A DNA stretch of 32,091 nt, taken from assembly GCF_900167185.1 (NCBI RefSeq), contig NZ_FUWM01000024.1:1-32091 (forward strand), given 5' to 3'. The DNA is from Selenihalanaerobacter shriftii (GTDB lineage Bacteria; Bacillota; Halanaerobiia; Halobacteroidales; Acetohalobiaceae). Numbering within the stretch: the first letter of the stretch is position 1; every line of letters starts with the position of its first letter. A program made the translations under genes and the position numbers. Positions 18,191 through 26,151 of the stretch are shown here, one piece after another. The notes under the pieces were generated by a model. That model was not told where the DNA came from, did no database searches, and was given only the letters and a program-made list of their open reading frames with translations.

Positions 18191-18925
18191 ATGCGTTATT
18201 TTAAAGCCATTGTTGAATATGACGGAACAAATTATCATGGTTTTCAACGGCAACCAAATGCTATTACTATCCAAGAAGTTTTGGAAAGTAGTTTGCATAT
18301 ATTAACTAAAGAAGAGATTAAAATAATTGGTGCTAGCAGAACAGATAGTGGAGTACATGCGTGTGGGCAAGTTATAAATTTTGAAACTAAGACACCTATT
18401 CCTATTCAACGTATTCGTTATGCCTGGAATAATTGTTTGCCAGATGATATTCTAATAAGGGAAGTAAAAGAAGTTGATGATGAATTCCATGCTCGTTATT
18501 ATTCTAAAGGAAAAATTTATGAATATCATATTCTGAATAAAGAACTCCCTTCAACTTTTAAGCGAAATTATAGCTATCATATTAGAAAAAAATTAGATTC
18601 TGCTTCTATGTTAAAAGCAGCTCAATATTTAGTTGGGACTCATGATTTTTCATCATTTCGAGCTTCTGGTTGTGGTGCTAATACTACAGTTAGGACTATA
18701 AATAGTTTCAAAATAAATAGAATAGAAAATAATATTATATGTAGAGTTGATGGTAGTGGTTTTTTATATAACATGATTAGAATTATGGTTGGTACTTTAC
18801 TTGAGGTTGGGTTTAATAAATTACAAGTCAAGGAAGTAAAAGAAATATTAGAAGCTAAAGATAGGACTGAAGCTGGACCTACAGCACCAGCTCATGGTTT
18901 AAGATTAATTAAAGTAAAATATTGA
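18191..18925 (+). CDS. truA: tRNA pseudouridine(38-40) synthase TruA
   Basis: TruA converts uridines 38-40 of tRNA anticodon arms to pseudouridine. The 244-residue product has the expected length, the start YFKAIVEYDGTNYHGFQRQPN, the catalytic aspartate D52 in GASRTDSGVHACGQV, and later motifs HDFSSFRASGC and GSGFLYNMIRIMVGTLLEVG. GAGGTGG precedes the ATG. The gene lies between ecfT and rplM, as in many Firmicutes. Confidence 0.97.
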   Translation: MRYFKAIVEYDGTNYHGFQRQPNAITIQEVLESSLHILTKEEIKIIGASRTDSGVHACGQVINFETKTPIPIQRIRYAWNNCLPDDILIREVKEVDDEFHARYYSKGKIYEYHILNKELPSTFKRNYSYHIRKKLDSASMLKAAQYLVGTHDFSSFRASGCGANTTVRTINSFKINRIENNIICRVDGSGFLYNMIRIMVGTLLEVGFNKLQVKEVKEILEAKDRTEAGPTAPAHGLRLIKVKY

Positions 18926-18950
18926 AAGAACTTGACAGGTTGAAGTTCTT
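18926..18950 (+). repeat. Inverted repeat overlapping the rplM promoter
   Basis: AAGAACTT (18926-18933) and AAGTTCTT (18943-18950) are perfect 8-base inverted arms, nine bases apart. The left arm covers the first two bases of the -35 hexamer and the right arm lies in the promoter spacer. It could be an operator or a weak transcript-end hairpin for truA; the sequence after it is not strongly U-rich. Confidence 0.6.
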
Positions 18951-18960
18951 ATAATAAAAT
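18932..18960 (+). promoter_or_regulatory. Sigma-A promoter for rplM-rpsI
   Basis: Perfect TTGACA (18932-18937), 17-base spacer, and TAAAAT (18955-18960). It would start transcription near 18967, at the base of the leader hairpin, and drive rplM and rpsI. It begins seven bases after the truA stop. Confidence 0.8.
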
Positions 18961-18966
18961 TAACTA

Positions 18967-19027
18967 GTGAGGTTTTATAATTTAATTTAGTTAATTAGCC
19001 CCGGACTCACCTTAATATATATTTTTT
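18967..19027 (+). promoter_or_regulatory. L13-leader-like 5' UTR of rplM
   Basis: The predicted transcript begins with GTGAG (18967-18971), which pairs with CTCAC (19006-19010). Inside, TAATT and AATTA (18983-18987, 18993-18997) form a second stem, next to a conserved-looking CCCCGGA. A U-rich stretch follows the closing stem (19021-19027). Autoregulatory L13 leaders are known upstream of rplM-rpsI in Firmicutes. Position and shape fit, but I could not compare it with the family model. Confidence 0.5.
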
Positions 19028-19054
19028 ATTACATTGTTAGAAGGAGGGAAGAAG

Positions 19055-19483
19055 ATGACTACTTATATGGCAAATCCTAATAAAATAGAAAGAAACTGGC
19101 TTATAGTGGACGCTGAAGGTAAGACTTTAGGTAGATTAGCTAGTGAGATTGCAACAGTTTTAAGAGGAAAACATAAGCCAATCTATACACCAAATGTTGA
19201 CACAGGTGATTATGTAATTGTTGTTAATGCTGAGAAGATTAAATTAACAGGTAAGAAGCTGCAACAGAAGATGTATCATAAGCATTCTGGGTATCCTGGT
19301 GGATTAAAGTCAATGACTTATGATGAGTTATTATCTAAACATCCTGAGAGAGTAATGAAATTGGCAGTTAAAGGTATGTTACCTAAAAATAAATTAGGTC
19401 GTAAAATGCTTAAGAAGCTAAAGATTTATGCTGGTTCTGAGCATCCTCATGAAGCTCAAGAGCCAAAAGAATTAGATATATAA
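19055..19483 (+). CDS. rplM: 50S ribosomal protein L13
   Basis: L13 is an early-assembling large-subunit protein. The 142-residue product has [56 protein letters not shown] and [33 protein letters not shown] 19055 follows AAGGAGG (19041-19047) by seven bases; the upstream in-frame TTG at 19034 lies before that site. It has its own promoter and leader and is cotranscribed with rpsI. Confidence 0.97.
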   Translation: MTTYMANPNKIERNWLIVDAEGKTLGRLASEIATVLRGKHKPIYTPNVDTGDYVIVVNAEKIKLTGKKLQQKMYHKHSGYPGGLKSMTYDELLSKHPERVMKLAVKGMLPKNKLGRKMLKKLKIYAGSEHPHEAQEPKELDI

Positions 19484-19524
19484 CGGATAGATAATAATAA
19501 TATATTTTAGAGAGGAGGATTACA

Positions 19525-19917
19525 ATGGCAGAGGTTGATTACTTAGGAACTGGTAGAAGAAAGCATTCTTCAGCTAGAGTAAGATTACGTCCAGGGACTG
19601 GTGAGATTATAGTAAATGAGAAGTCAATAGATGAATATTTTAATCGTAGAACTTTAATAAAATTGATTGAACAGCCTTTAGAAATTACAGAGACTGTTGG
19701 TGAATTTGATATCATAGTTAATGTAGAAGGTGGAGGATTATCTGGACAGGCAGGAGCAGTTTGTCACGGTATTGCTCGGGCTTTATTAGAAGTTGAGGAT
19801 AACTATCGTACACCTTTAAAGAAAGCAGGACTTCTAACTAGAGATCCAAGAATGAAAGAACGTAAAAAGTATGGTCGTAAAAAAGCACGAAAGTCAACTC
19901 AGTTCTCAAAAAGATAA
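19525..19917 (+). CDS. rpsI: 30S ribosomal protein S9
   Basis: S9 reaches with its C-terminal tail into the P site. The 130-residue product has [60 protein letters not shown] and the end [14 protein letters not shown]-like tail finishing QFSKR, with the terminal KR that contacts P-site tRNA. A GAGAGGAGG site precedes the ATG. A clear terminator lies just after the stop. Confidence 0.97.
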   Translation: MAEVDYLGTGRRKHSSARVRLRPGTGEIIVNEKSIDEYFNRRTLIKLIEQPLEITETVGEFDIIVNVEGGGLSGQAGAVCHGIARALLEVEDNYRTPLKKAGLLTRDPRMKERKKYGRKKARKSTQFSKR

Positions 19918-19931
19918 TCAAATTTACTATC

Positions 19932-19963
19932 AAAAGGAAGAGTATATACTCTTCCTTTTTATT
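19932..19963 (+). terminator. Rho-independent terminator after rpsI
   Basis: AAAAGGAAGAGTA (19932-19944) and TACTCTTCCTTTT (19947-19959) form a perfect 13-base inverted repeat with a short A/T loop, followed by a T-rich tail. This marks the end of the ribosomal gene cluster. Confidence 0.92.
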
Positions 19964-20048
19964 TTGAGATGATTTAAGACTATAATTATACATATTATCT
20001 TATTTAGTTATAAGTTATGGTATATATTAAAATAATATTGTGAATAAT

Positions 20049-20082
20049 AGCAATTAATCGTTATTTCCGAGGAAATATTGCT
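20049..20082 (+). promoter_or_regulatory. Possible leader hairpin upstream of the racemase gene
   Basis: AGCAAT (20049-20054) can pair with ATTGCT (20077-20082), and ATTTC (20063-20067) with GAAAT (20072-20076) around a CGAG loop, leaving one bulged side. It sits about 40 bases before the start of a four-gene unit. An A/T-rich TGAATAAT just upstream resembles half of an arginine-repressor (ARG) box, which would suit an arginase operon, but no full dyad is present. I see no convincing promoter in 19964-20120. Confidence 0.3.
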
Positions 20083-20120
20083 TTATTTCTTAGAAGATAT
20101 GGATAATGAGGAGAATAATA

Positions 20121-21197
20121 ATGAAGACACCATATTTAAAAATAAGCTTGGAGAAAATAGTTGAAAATACTAGAAGAATAGCTAGTTGGGCTGGTAAAGA
20201 TAGGGTTCAAATATTAGGGGTTACTAAAGGTGTTTGCGGAGATCCCCAAGTTGCTCAAGCTATGATTAGAGGAGGAGTTAAGGGGTTAGCAGATTCTAGG
20301 ATAGAGAATATTAAACAGTTAAAGGCATATGGCTTTAATCTACCATTGGTATTATTAAGGATTCCAATGTTAAGTGAAGTTTCTGAAGTAATTAATTATG
20401 CTGATATTAGTCTTAATTCACAGTTAGAAGTAATCTCCGCTTTAAATAATGAAGCAATGAAGAAGAATAAAGAGCATAAAATTATTTTAATGATTGATTT
20501 GGGTGATCGTAGAGAAGGAATTTTACCAAGTCAACTAGAAGAAAAAGTTACTATAATTAATGAAGATTATTCTAATATAGAGTTACTAGGTTTAGGTACT
20601 AATTTAGCTTGTTTTGGTGGGGTCTTACCTACTAAAGAAAATATGAATTTATTAAAAGAATTGACCGTACAAGCAGAGAATATTTTAAATAGCAAATTAA
20701 AGATTATTTCTGGAGGAAATAGTAGCTCATTACCTTTAATGCGTGTTAGTAAATTACCTAAAAGGGTAAATCAACTTAGAATTGGGGAAAGTATATTATT
20801 AGGAAGTAATCTAATTGATGGTGGACACTTTTCTGAATTGAATAATGACACTTTTATTTTAGGAGCTGAAATAGTAGAATTGCAGACTAAGGGAGCATTA
20901 CCTGAAGTCCCTCAAGGTCCAAACGCATTTGGTGAGAGAGTAGCTTTTAAAAAGAAAGGGGAACGGACTAGGGCTATTTTAGCTATTGGAAGACAAGATA
21001 TCTCTCCAGATGGGCTGACACCGTGCCGCTTAGGAGTCGATATTGAAGGAGGTAGTAGTGATCATTTAATAATTGATATTACAGAAGTAAAAGAGGAATT
21101 ACAGGTAGGAGATATATTAGAATTTAGAGTAAATTATACTTCATTACTGAAAGCAGTTATATCACCTTATGTTGATAATAGATATCTACTCAATTAA
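20121..21197 (+). CDS. Ornithine/alanine racemase-family PLP enzyme (probable ornithine racemase)
   Basis: This 358-residue protein has the alanine-racemase-like N-terminal barrel. The PLP-lysine motif is GVTKGVCGDP (K36), followed by ADSRIENIKQLKAYG, LVLLRIPMLSEV, ADISLNSQLEVI, IILMIDLGDRREGI, ISGGNSSSLP and RIGESILLGSN. These are features of the family that includes clostridial ornithine racemase, which converts L- to D-ornithine. I start at ATG 20121, seven bases after AGGAG; the in-frame ATG at 20106 has no ribosome binding site. The next gene, twelve bases on, is an arginase that makes ornithine, which supports the ornithine assignment. Alanine or another amino acid remains possible as substrate. 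Confidence 0.8.
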   Translation: MKTPYLKISLEKIVENTRRIASWAGKDRVQILGVTKGVCGDPQVAQAMIRGGVKGLADSRIENIKQLKAYGFNLPLVLLRIPMLSEVSEVINYADISLNSQLEVISALNNEAMKKNKEHKIILMIDLGDRREGILPSQLEEKVTIINEDYSNIELLGLGTNLACFGGVLPTKENMNLLKELTVQAENILNSKLKIISGGNSSSLPLMRVSKLPKRVNQLRIGESILLGSNLIDGGHFSELNNDTFILGAEIVELQTKGALPEVPQGPNAFGERVAFKKKGERTRAILAIGRQDISPDGLTPCRLGVDIEGGSSDHLIIDITEVKEELQVGDILEFRVNYTSLLKAVISPYVDNRYLLN

Positions 21198-21209
21198 GGA
21201 GGAGATAGA

Positions 21210-22094
21210 GTGAGAGTTGCTGTTATTGGAGTTCCACTTGATTTAGGAGCGAATAAAAGAGGGGTAGATATGGGTCCTAGTGCTATTAGATATGCTAATT
21301 TAACTACTAAAATTGAAGGATTGGGAATTGAAGTCGAAGATTATGGTGATATAGAGGTGCCAATTATTACAAATGAAAGAAGAAATCAACATAATATTTT
21401 AGAGATTAGGGATGTTTGTATTTCTTTATCTAGAAAAGTAAAAAAGAGTTTAGAGGATGATAAGGTACCATTAGTTATTGGAGGCGATCATAGTATTGCT
21501 ATAGGGACTTTCAGTGGTTTAGTTAGAGCCAAAAAAGATTTTGGTTTGATTTGGTTTGATGCTCATGCTGATTTTAATACTTTAGCTACTAGTCATTCCG
21601 GAAATGTTCATGGTATTCCTTTAGCAGTGATTAATCAAGAAGGACCAACTGATTTACTATCAATTATGGATAATGCATATAATTTAAATGAAAGCAATGT
21701 AGCTTTAATCGGTATTAGAGACTTAGACCCCCTAGAACGTGAGAGATTAAAAGAGACAGATATAAATATATATACAATAAGTGATATAGATAGGTTAGGA
21801 ATAGAGCAAGTAATGAAAGAAGCTATTCAGATTACTAGTCAAGGGAAGGAAGGAATTCATCTTAGTTTTGATATGGATGTTTTAGACCCTTTAGTTGCTC
21901 CAGGGGTTGGTACTGCAGTAAGTGGAGGATTAAATTATAGAGAAGCACATTTAGCTATGGAAATATTAGCTGAAACAGACATTTTAGGCTCGATGGAGCT
22001 AGTTGAAGTAAACCCTATTTTAGATGAAAGGAATCGTACAGCTGAGTTGGCTGTAGAATTAATTTTATCTGTTTTAGGAAAGTCTATTTTATAA
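21210..22094 (+). CDS. rocF: Arginase
   Basis: The enzyme hydrolyses L-arginine to L-ornithine and urea using two manganese ions. The 294-residue product begins VAVIGVPLDLGANKRGVDMGPSAIR, typical of arginase, and has the metal ligands H94 (GGDHSIAIG), D117, H119 and D121 (FDAHADFN), and D221 and D223 (SFDMDVLDP). The substrate segment HSGNVHGIP favours arginase over agmatinase. The start is GTG after AAGGAGGAGA. With the preceding racemase it predicts conversion of arginine to D-ornithine. No urease genes are in the window. Confidence 0.9.
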   Translation: MRVAVIGVPLDLGANKRGVDMGPSAIRYANLTTKIEGLGIEVEDYGDIEVPIITNERRNQHNILEIRDVCISLSRKVKKSLEDDKVPLVIGGDHSIAIGTFSGLVRAKKDFGLIWFDAHADFNTLATSHSGNVHGIPLAVINQEGPTDLLSIMDNAYNLNESNVALIGIRDLDPLERERLKETDINIYTISDIDRLGIEQVMKEAIQITSQGKEGIHLSFDMDVLDPLVAPGVGTAVSGGLNYREAHLAMEILAETDILGSMELVEVNPILDERNRTAELAVELILSVLGKSIL

Positions 22095-22112
22095 CGAAAG
22101 GAGATGAGTAGA

Positions 22113-23525
22113 ATGAGTGGAATTGTATTTGCTGGACTAAGTCCTCACCCTCCGATTTTAATCCCTGAAATAGGTAATGAAAATTTACAGGAAATTGAGG
22201 ATACACGAGAGGGAATGAAAAGGTTTGCTAAAAGAGTAAAAGATTCAAATCCAGATTTGGTTATCACCATAAGCCCTCATGGTCCAGTCTTTTCTGATGC
22301 AATAAGTATAATGAATACACAAGAGTTAAAAGGTGATTTCGGTCAGTTTGGTTTTCCAGAATTGGAATTAAATTATGAGTTACAAGAAGAGATGGTTGAA
22401 GAGATAGTTAAGGTGACAAAGCAAGAAGACATAACAGTAGCTAGAATTGATAAAAGTACTGCACGTAAATTTGAAATTAATCCTAAATTAGATCATGGAG
22501 CATTAGTGCCTCTTTATTATTTAGCAGAGGCGGATGTTGAAGATATACCAATAATTCCTATTACTATGGGTATGTTACCATATGAAGAATTATATAAATT
22601 TGGTAAGATAATACAATTAATAGCTATGAAATTAGAATATCGCGTAGCCATAATAGCCAGTGGCGACTTATCACACAGATTAACTCCAGATGCTCCCGCG
22701 GGGTATAATTCACAGGCTAAGGAGTTCGATAAAAAGTTAGTTCAGGCTCTAAAAGAAGATAAAATAGAGGATATCTTTAATTTAGACCAACAATTAATTG
22801 AAAAAGCAGGTGAATGTGGTCTAAGGCCAATTATTATCATGTTAGGGGCTATTGATGGTTTAGATGTTAGTAATGAACTTCTATCCTATGAAGGTCCTTT
22901 TGGAGTAGGGTATGGAGTGCTTACTTATGAGATTGAAGGAGAAGATGAGGATAGAAGACAATTAGATCAGTTATTAGCTGATCGAAATGCTAAATTAAAA
23001 CAAGTTAGAGAAGAAGAGAGTAAATTAGTTAAGTTAGCGCGAAAAGCTGTAGAAAAATATGCTTTAAATCGAGAGAAAATACTTCCTCCAGAAGATTTAA
23101 CTCCACAGATGCAAAAAGAAGCTGGAGTCTTTGTATCTATTAAAAAACATGGTCAACTCAGGGGATGTATTGGAACAACTGAACCTGTTCAGGAGAATAT
23201 AGCTAAAGAGATAATCAGAAATTCTCTTAGTGCTGGGTTTAATGATCCTCGTTTTGAGGAGGTTAATTTAAATGAATTAGATGATTTGATTTATACAGTA
23301 GATATTTTAGAAGAACCAGAATCTATTGATAGTTTAGATGAATTAGATCCTCAAAAGTTTGGAGTTATAGTAGATAAGGGACAAAATAGTGGCCTTTTAT
23401 TACCACGATTAGAAGGGGTCGATACAGTAGAAAAGCAAGTAGAGATTGCCAAAAGGAAAGCGGGATTATCACCAACAGAGGACGATATTGAATTAAAGAG
23501 ATTTAAAGTAACTCGTTATAAATAG
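22113..23525 (+). CDS. AmmeMemoRadiSam system fusion: LigB/Memo-like domain plus AMMECR1 domain
   Basis: This 470-residue protein joins two conserved domains of unknown biochemical role. Residues 1-275 resemble class III extradiol dioxygenase subunit B (LigB) and Memo, with H12 in SPHPPIL, H56 in SPHGP, D127-H128 and H188 in SGDLSHR as likely metal-site residues. Residues 300-470 are an AMMECR1 domain with the diagnostic LRGCIG (349-354). I start at ATG 22113; the in-frame ATG at 22104 overlaps the AAGGAGATGAG site. The partner radical SAM gene follows after 13 bases. A ring-cleavage function should not be assumed from the LigB fold. Confidence 0.88.
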   Translation: MSGIVFAGLSPHPPILIPEIGNENLQEIEDTREGMKRFAKRVKDSNPDLVITISPHGPVFSDAISIMNTQELKGDFGQFGFPELELNYELQEEMVEEIVKVTKQEDITVARIDKSTARKFEINPKLDHGALVPLYYLAEADVEDIPIIPITMGMLPYEELYKFGKIIQLIAMKLEYRVAIIASGDLSHRLTPDAPAGYNSQAKEFDKKLVQALKEDKIEDIFNLDQQLIEKAGECGLRPIIIMLGAIDGLDVSNELLSYEGPFGVGYGVLTYEIEGEDEDRRQLDQLLADRNAKLKQVREEESKLVKLARKAVEKYALNREKILPPEDLTPQMQKEAGVFVSIKKHGQLRGCIGTTEPVQENIAKEIIRNSLSAGFNDPRFEEVNLNELDDLIYTVDILEEPESIDSLDELDPQKFGVIVDKGQNSGLLLPRLEGVDTVEKQVEIAKRKAGLSPTEDDIELKRFKVTRYK

Positions 23526-23538
23526 GGGTGACGAGAAT

Positions 23539-24522
23539 ATGAAAGAAGCTTTGTGGTACAAAAACTTAGAACAAAAGCAAGTAGAATGCAACTTATGTCC
23601 TCATAATTGTATTTTGACTCATATGCAGGAAGGTACATGTGGCGCAAGAGTAAATCAAAATAGTAAGCTAATAGCAAAAAATTATGGGAAGGTTAGTGCT
23701 ACAGCAATAGATCCTATTGAAAAGAAACCACTTTTTCATTTTTATCCTGGAACTGATATATTATCTTTAGGAACTGTAGGTTGCAATTTAAGTTGTAAGT
23801 TCTGTCAAAATCACCATATAGCTCATAATAATAAAGCACAGACTGAAAGTTTAAATTCAGAAGAAGTAATTAAATTAGCTGATAAACATAATTTAATTGG
23901 AGTTGCTTATACCTATTCTGAACCTATTATTTGGTTTGAATATATTTTAGATACTGCTAAATTAGTGCAGGGGGCAGGAATGAAGAATGTTTTAGTAACT
24001 AATGGTCTAATAAATCCAGAACCACTTAAAGAGTTATTGCCTTATATAGATGGATTTAATATAGATTTGAAAGCTTTCACAGATGATTTTTACCAAGAAG
24101 TGTGTCAAGGATATATAGCTCCAGTTAAAGAAACAATTAAATTAGCTAATAAATCATCTCTAGTGGAGGTAACTACTCTGTTAATTCCAGGTTTAAATGA
24201 TTCTGAGGAAGAAATTAAAGAGTTAACTGAGTGGTTAGCAGAGATTGATCCGAATATTCCGTTACATTTTTCTCGCTATTTTCCTAAGTATAAATTAAAA
24301 AGAGAACCTACTCCTGTAGAGACTTTAATTCAGGCTAAAGAAATAGCTGAAGAGAGATTAAATTTTGTTTATTTAGGTAATATACAACAACAGAAGTATA
24401 GAAATACATATTGTCATGAATGTAATAAACTTATAGTCGAAAGAAACTTTCAAGCGGTTCAACTTCATTTAAAGAATGGTTTATGTCCTGAATGTGATAC
24501 AGAAATTAATATCATAACATAA
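23539..24522 (+). CDS. AmmeMemoRadiSam system radical SAM enzyme
   Basis: This 327-residue radical SAM protein is similar in layout to pyruvate formate-lyase activating enzymes. The cluster motif CNLSCKFC gives C82, C86 and C89. There is an extra N-terminal cysteine group (ECNLCPHNC with C17, C20, C24, then C34) and a C-terminal zinc-ribbon-like pair set (C292/C295 and C316/C319). GVAYTYSEPIIWFEY and GFNIDLKAF are typical of this subfamily. It sits next to the LigB/AMMECR1 fusion, the defining pairing of the AmmeMemoRadiSam system. Its substrate is unknown. Confidence 0.9.
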   Translation: MKEALWYKNLEQKQVECNLCPHNCILTHMQEGTCGARVNQNSKLIAKNYGKVSATAIDPIEKKPLFHFYPGTDILSLGTVGCNLSCKFCQNHHIAHNNKAQTESLNSEEVIKLADKHNLIGVAYTYSEPIIWFEYILDTAKLVQGAGMKNVLVTNGLINPEPLKELLPYIDGFNIDLKAFTDDFYQEVCQGYIAPVKETIKLANKSSLVEVTTLLIPGLNDSEEEIKELTEWLAEIDPNIPLHFSRYFPKYKLKREPTPVETLIQAKEIAEERLNFVYLGNIQQQKYRNTYCHECNKLIVERNFQAVQLHLKNGLCPECDTEINIIT

Positions 24523-24551
24523 TTAAATTGAAGATAAAAGAATAAAAATAC

Positions 24552-24580
24552 TTGACAAATTATCTAAATTCACATATAAT
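24552..24580 (+). promoter_or_regulatory. Consensus sigma-A promoter of the T-box/aminotransferase unit
   Basis: Perfect TTGACA (24552-24557), 17-base spacer and perfect TATAAT (24575-24580). Transcription would begin near 24587, about 35 bases before the first T-box stem. Such a full-consensus promoter suits control exerted later by attenuation. Confidence 0.9.
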
Positions 24581-24621
24581 ATTATAAAATTAGTTGAGAA
24601 ATTAAATTTTAATTATATAAA

Positions 24622-24877
24622 CACTGAGAAGGGGTTAAGAATTAAGGATGACATACAGAGAGGGGCTTCCAATCTGGCTGAAAGGGCTCTAGTCAATACT
24701 GATTCATTTGCCACCCTGGAGTGGGGAGACTGAAATAGTAGTAGGTCTTAACGTATTAGCTGCGTTAAAGTGATGAGAGCTTAAGAATGACTAGTTAAAT
24801 AATTCTTAGCAATTAGAGTGGTACCACGGGGAATCTATACTCTCGTCTCTAAATTTTTTTAGAGACGAGAGTTTTTT
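24622..24877 (+). promoter_or_regulatory. T-box riboswitch controlling the aminotransferase
   Basis: The 399-base gap before the aminotransferase gene holds a T-box leader that binds uncharged tRNA. Visible parts are the distal stem I region (AGAG 24657-24660, GGCTGAAAGG, CTCT 24687-24690), CCCTGGAG (24714-24721), and stem II (AGAC/GTCT, 24727-24730 with 24745-24748, around AGTAG). TAACG/CGTTA (24749-24753 with 24763-24767) and stem III (24779-24788 with 24802-24810) follow. The T-box GAGTGGTACCACGGG (24816-24830) is followed by a terminator. The specifier codon is not clear: TTC (Phe, 24703-24705) and GCC (Ala, 24710-24712) are candidates. Confidence 0.9.
24839..24877 (+). terminator. T-box-associated terminator
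   Basis: ACTCTCGTCTCT (24839-24850) and AGAGACGAGAGT (24861-24872) are perfect 12-base inverted arms that can extend by AAA/TTT in the loop, followed by a T-run. It is the terminator that competes with the antiterminator formed by the T-box sequence just upstream. Confidence 0.95.
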
Positions 24878-24921
24878 ATTTGTTTTAAAAAATAATTCTT
24901 AATAAGGAGGGAGTAGTGAGT

Positions 24922-26151
24922 ATGTTTGAGAAATATTTTTCTAAGAATGCTCAGCAGATGCAGGGTTCAGAAATTCGTGAATTCTTTAAGCTAACTGAAA
25001 AGCCAGAGGTGATTTCATTTGCCGGTGGTTTTCCTAATAAAGCTTGTTTGCCAACCAAAGAAGTTGAGGAGATAAGTAGTAGACTGTTGGTAGAAGCTGA
25101 AGAAGGAATGCTGCAGTATAGTCCAACCGAAGGTCAAGAAATGCTAAGAAAGTATATAGTTAAGTTCATGGCTAAGAAAGGTATAGATATTGAAGTAGAT
25201 AATGTTTTAATTACTAGTGGTTCTCAGCAAGGATTAGATTTAGTCAGTAAAATTTTTGTTGATCCTGGTGATAAAATTTTAACAGAAGCTCCTAGTTATG
25301 TAGGTGGATTAGGTGCTATTAGAAATTATCAAGGAGATATAATAAGTATTGCTGTAGATGATGATGGGATTAAAGTTGATATTTTAGAACAAAAGTTAAA
25401 GGATTTAGCTAGTAAAGGTAAAACACCAAAATTTATTTACTTAATTGCAGATTTTAATAATCCTACAGGCTTAACTATATCAAAGAAAAGAAGAAAGAGA
25501 TTGGTTGAGTTAGCTGAAAAATATGGAGTTTTAATTCTAGAGGATGATCCATACAGCAAGTTAAGATATAATGGTATTGATGAACCAGCTATCAAGAGTT
25601 TTGATAAGGAAGGTCATGTGATTTATTTAGGTTCATTTTCTAAGATATTTATTCCAGGGGTTAGAATAGGCTGGGTAGTAGCTCATAAAGAGATAATTCA
25701 AAAATTAATTTTAGCGAAGCAATCTACAGATTTATGTACTAATTCTTTTGGTCAACGTTTAATTGCTACTTGCGGGGAAGAAGGAATTATTGATAAACAG
25801 ATTGAAAAGTTACAAGAATTTTATCGTAAAAAGAGAGATAAGACTTTAGAATCTTTAGCTAAGCATTTTCCTATAGAGGCAAGTTGGACTGAACCAGATG
25901 GAGGTTTTTATACTTGGGTTGAATTACCATCAAATTTGAATTCTAAAGAAATTCTAGTAAAGGCTATTGATAATAATGTAGCTTTTGTAACAGGGTCAGC
26001 TTTTTATGTTGATGACCAGGGGAATAATGCTTTTAGACTTTCTTTTAGTCAGCCAGATATAGATAAAATAGAAGAAGGAATTTATAGATTAAGCAAGACT
26101 ATTAAAAGAGAATTAGTTAAAAAGAATGAAATCCAAAAACATATAGGATAG
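24922..26151 (+). CDS. PLP-dependent class I/II aminotransferase (LysN/MocR-like fold)
   Basis: This 409-residue enzyme has the fold-type I aminotransferase signature. Motifs are SEIREFFKLTEKPEVISFAGG, ITSGSQQGLDLV (97-108), ADFNNPTG (N180), EDDPYSKLRY (D208) and GSFSKIFIPGVRIGW with the PLP lysine K241. The family includes 2-aminoadipate, aromatic and broad-range transaminases; the substrate cannot be set from sequence alone, and the T-box amino acid would be the best clue. I use ATG 24922, though GTG 24916 is nearer the GGAGGG site and adds two residues. Its end overlaps the convergent CPBP-like gene by 35 bases. Confidence 0.88.
   Translation: MFEKYFSKNAQQMQGSEIREFFKLTEKPEVISFAGGFPNKACLPTKEVEEISSRLLVEAEEGMLQYSPTEGQEMLRKYIVKFMAKKGIDIEVDNVLITSGSQQGLDLVSKIFVDPGDKILTEAPSYVGGLGAIRNYQGDIISIAVDDDGIKVDILEQKLKDLASKGKTPKFIYLIADFNNPTGLTISKKRRKRLVELAEKYGVLILEDDPYSKLRYNGIDEPAIKSFDKEGHVIYLGSFSKIFIPGVRIGWVVAHKEIIQKLILAKQSTDLCTNSFGQRLIATCGEEGIIDKQIEKLQEFYRKKRDKTLESLAKHFPIEASWTEPDGGFYTWVELPSNLNSKEILVKAIDNNVAFVTGSAFYVDDQGNNAFRLSFSQPDIDKIEEGIYRLSKTIKRELVKKNEIQKHIG

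Noticed and set aside
22113-22940. Assignment of the LigB-like domain as an aromatic ring-cleaving dioxygenase
   Set aside because: The domain is fused to AMMECR1 and paired with the AmmeMemoRadiSam radical SAM enzyme, with no aromatic-degradation genes nearby and an anaerobic context; only the fold is supported.
24731-24745. GAA-ATA-G in the T-box leader as an isoleucine specifier
   Set aside because: These bases fall in the loop of the AGAC/GTCT hairpin that matches stem II, downstream of the CCCTGGAG that normally follows the specifier.
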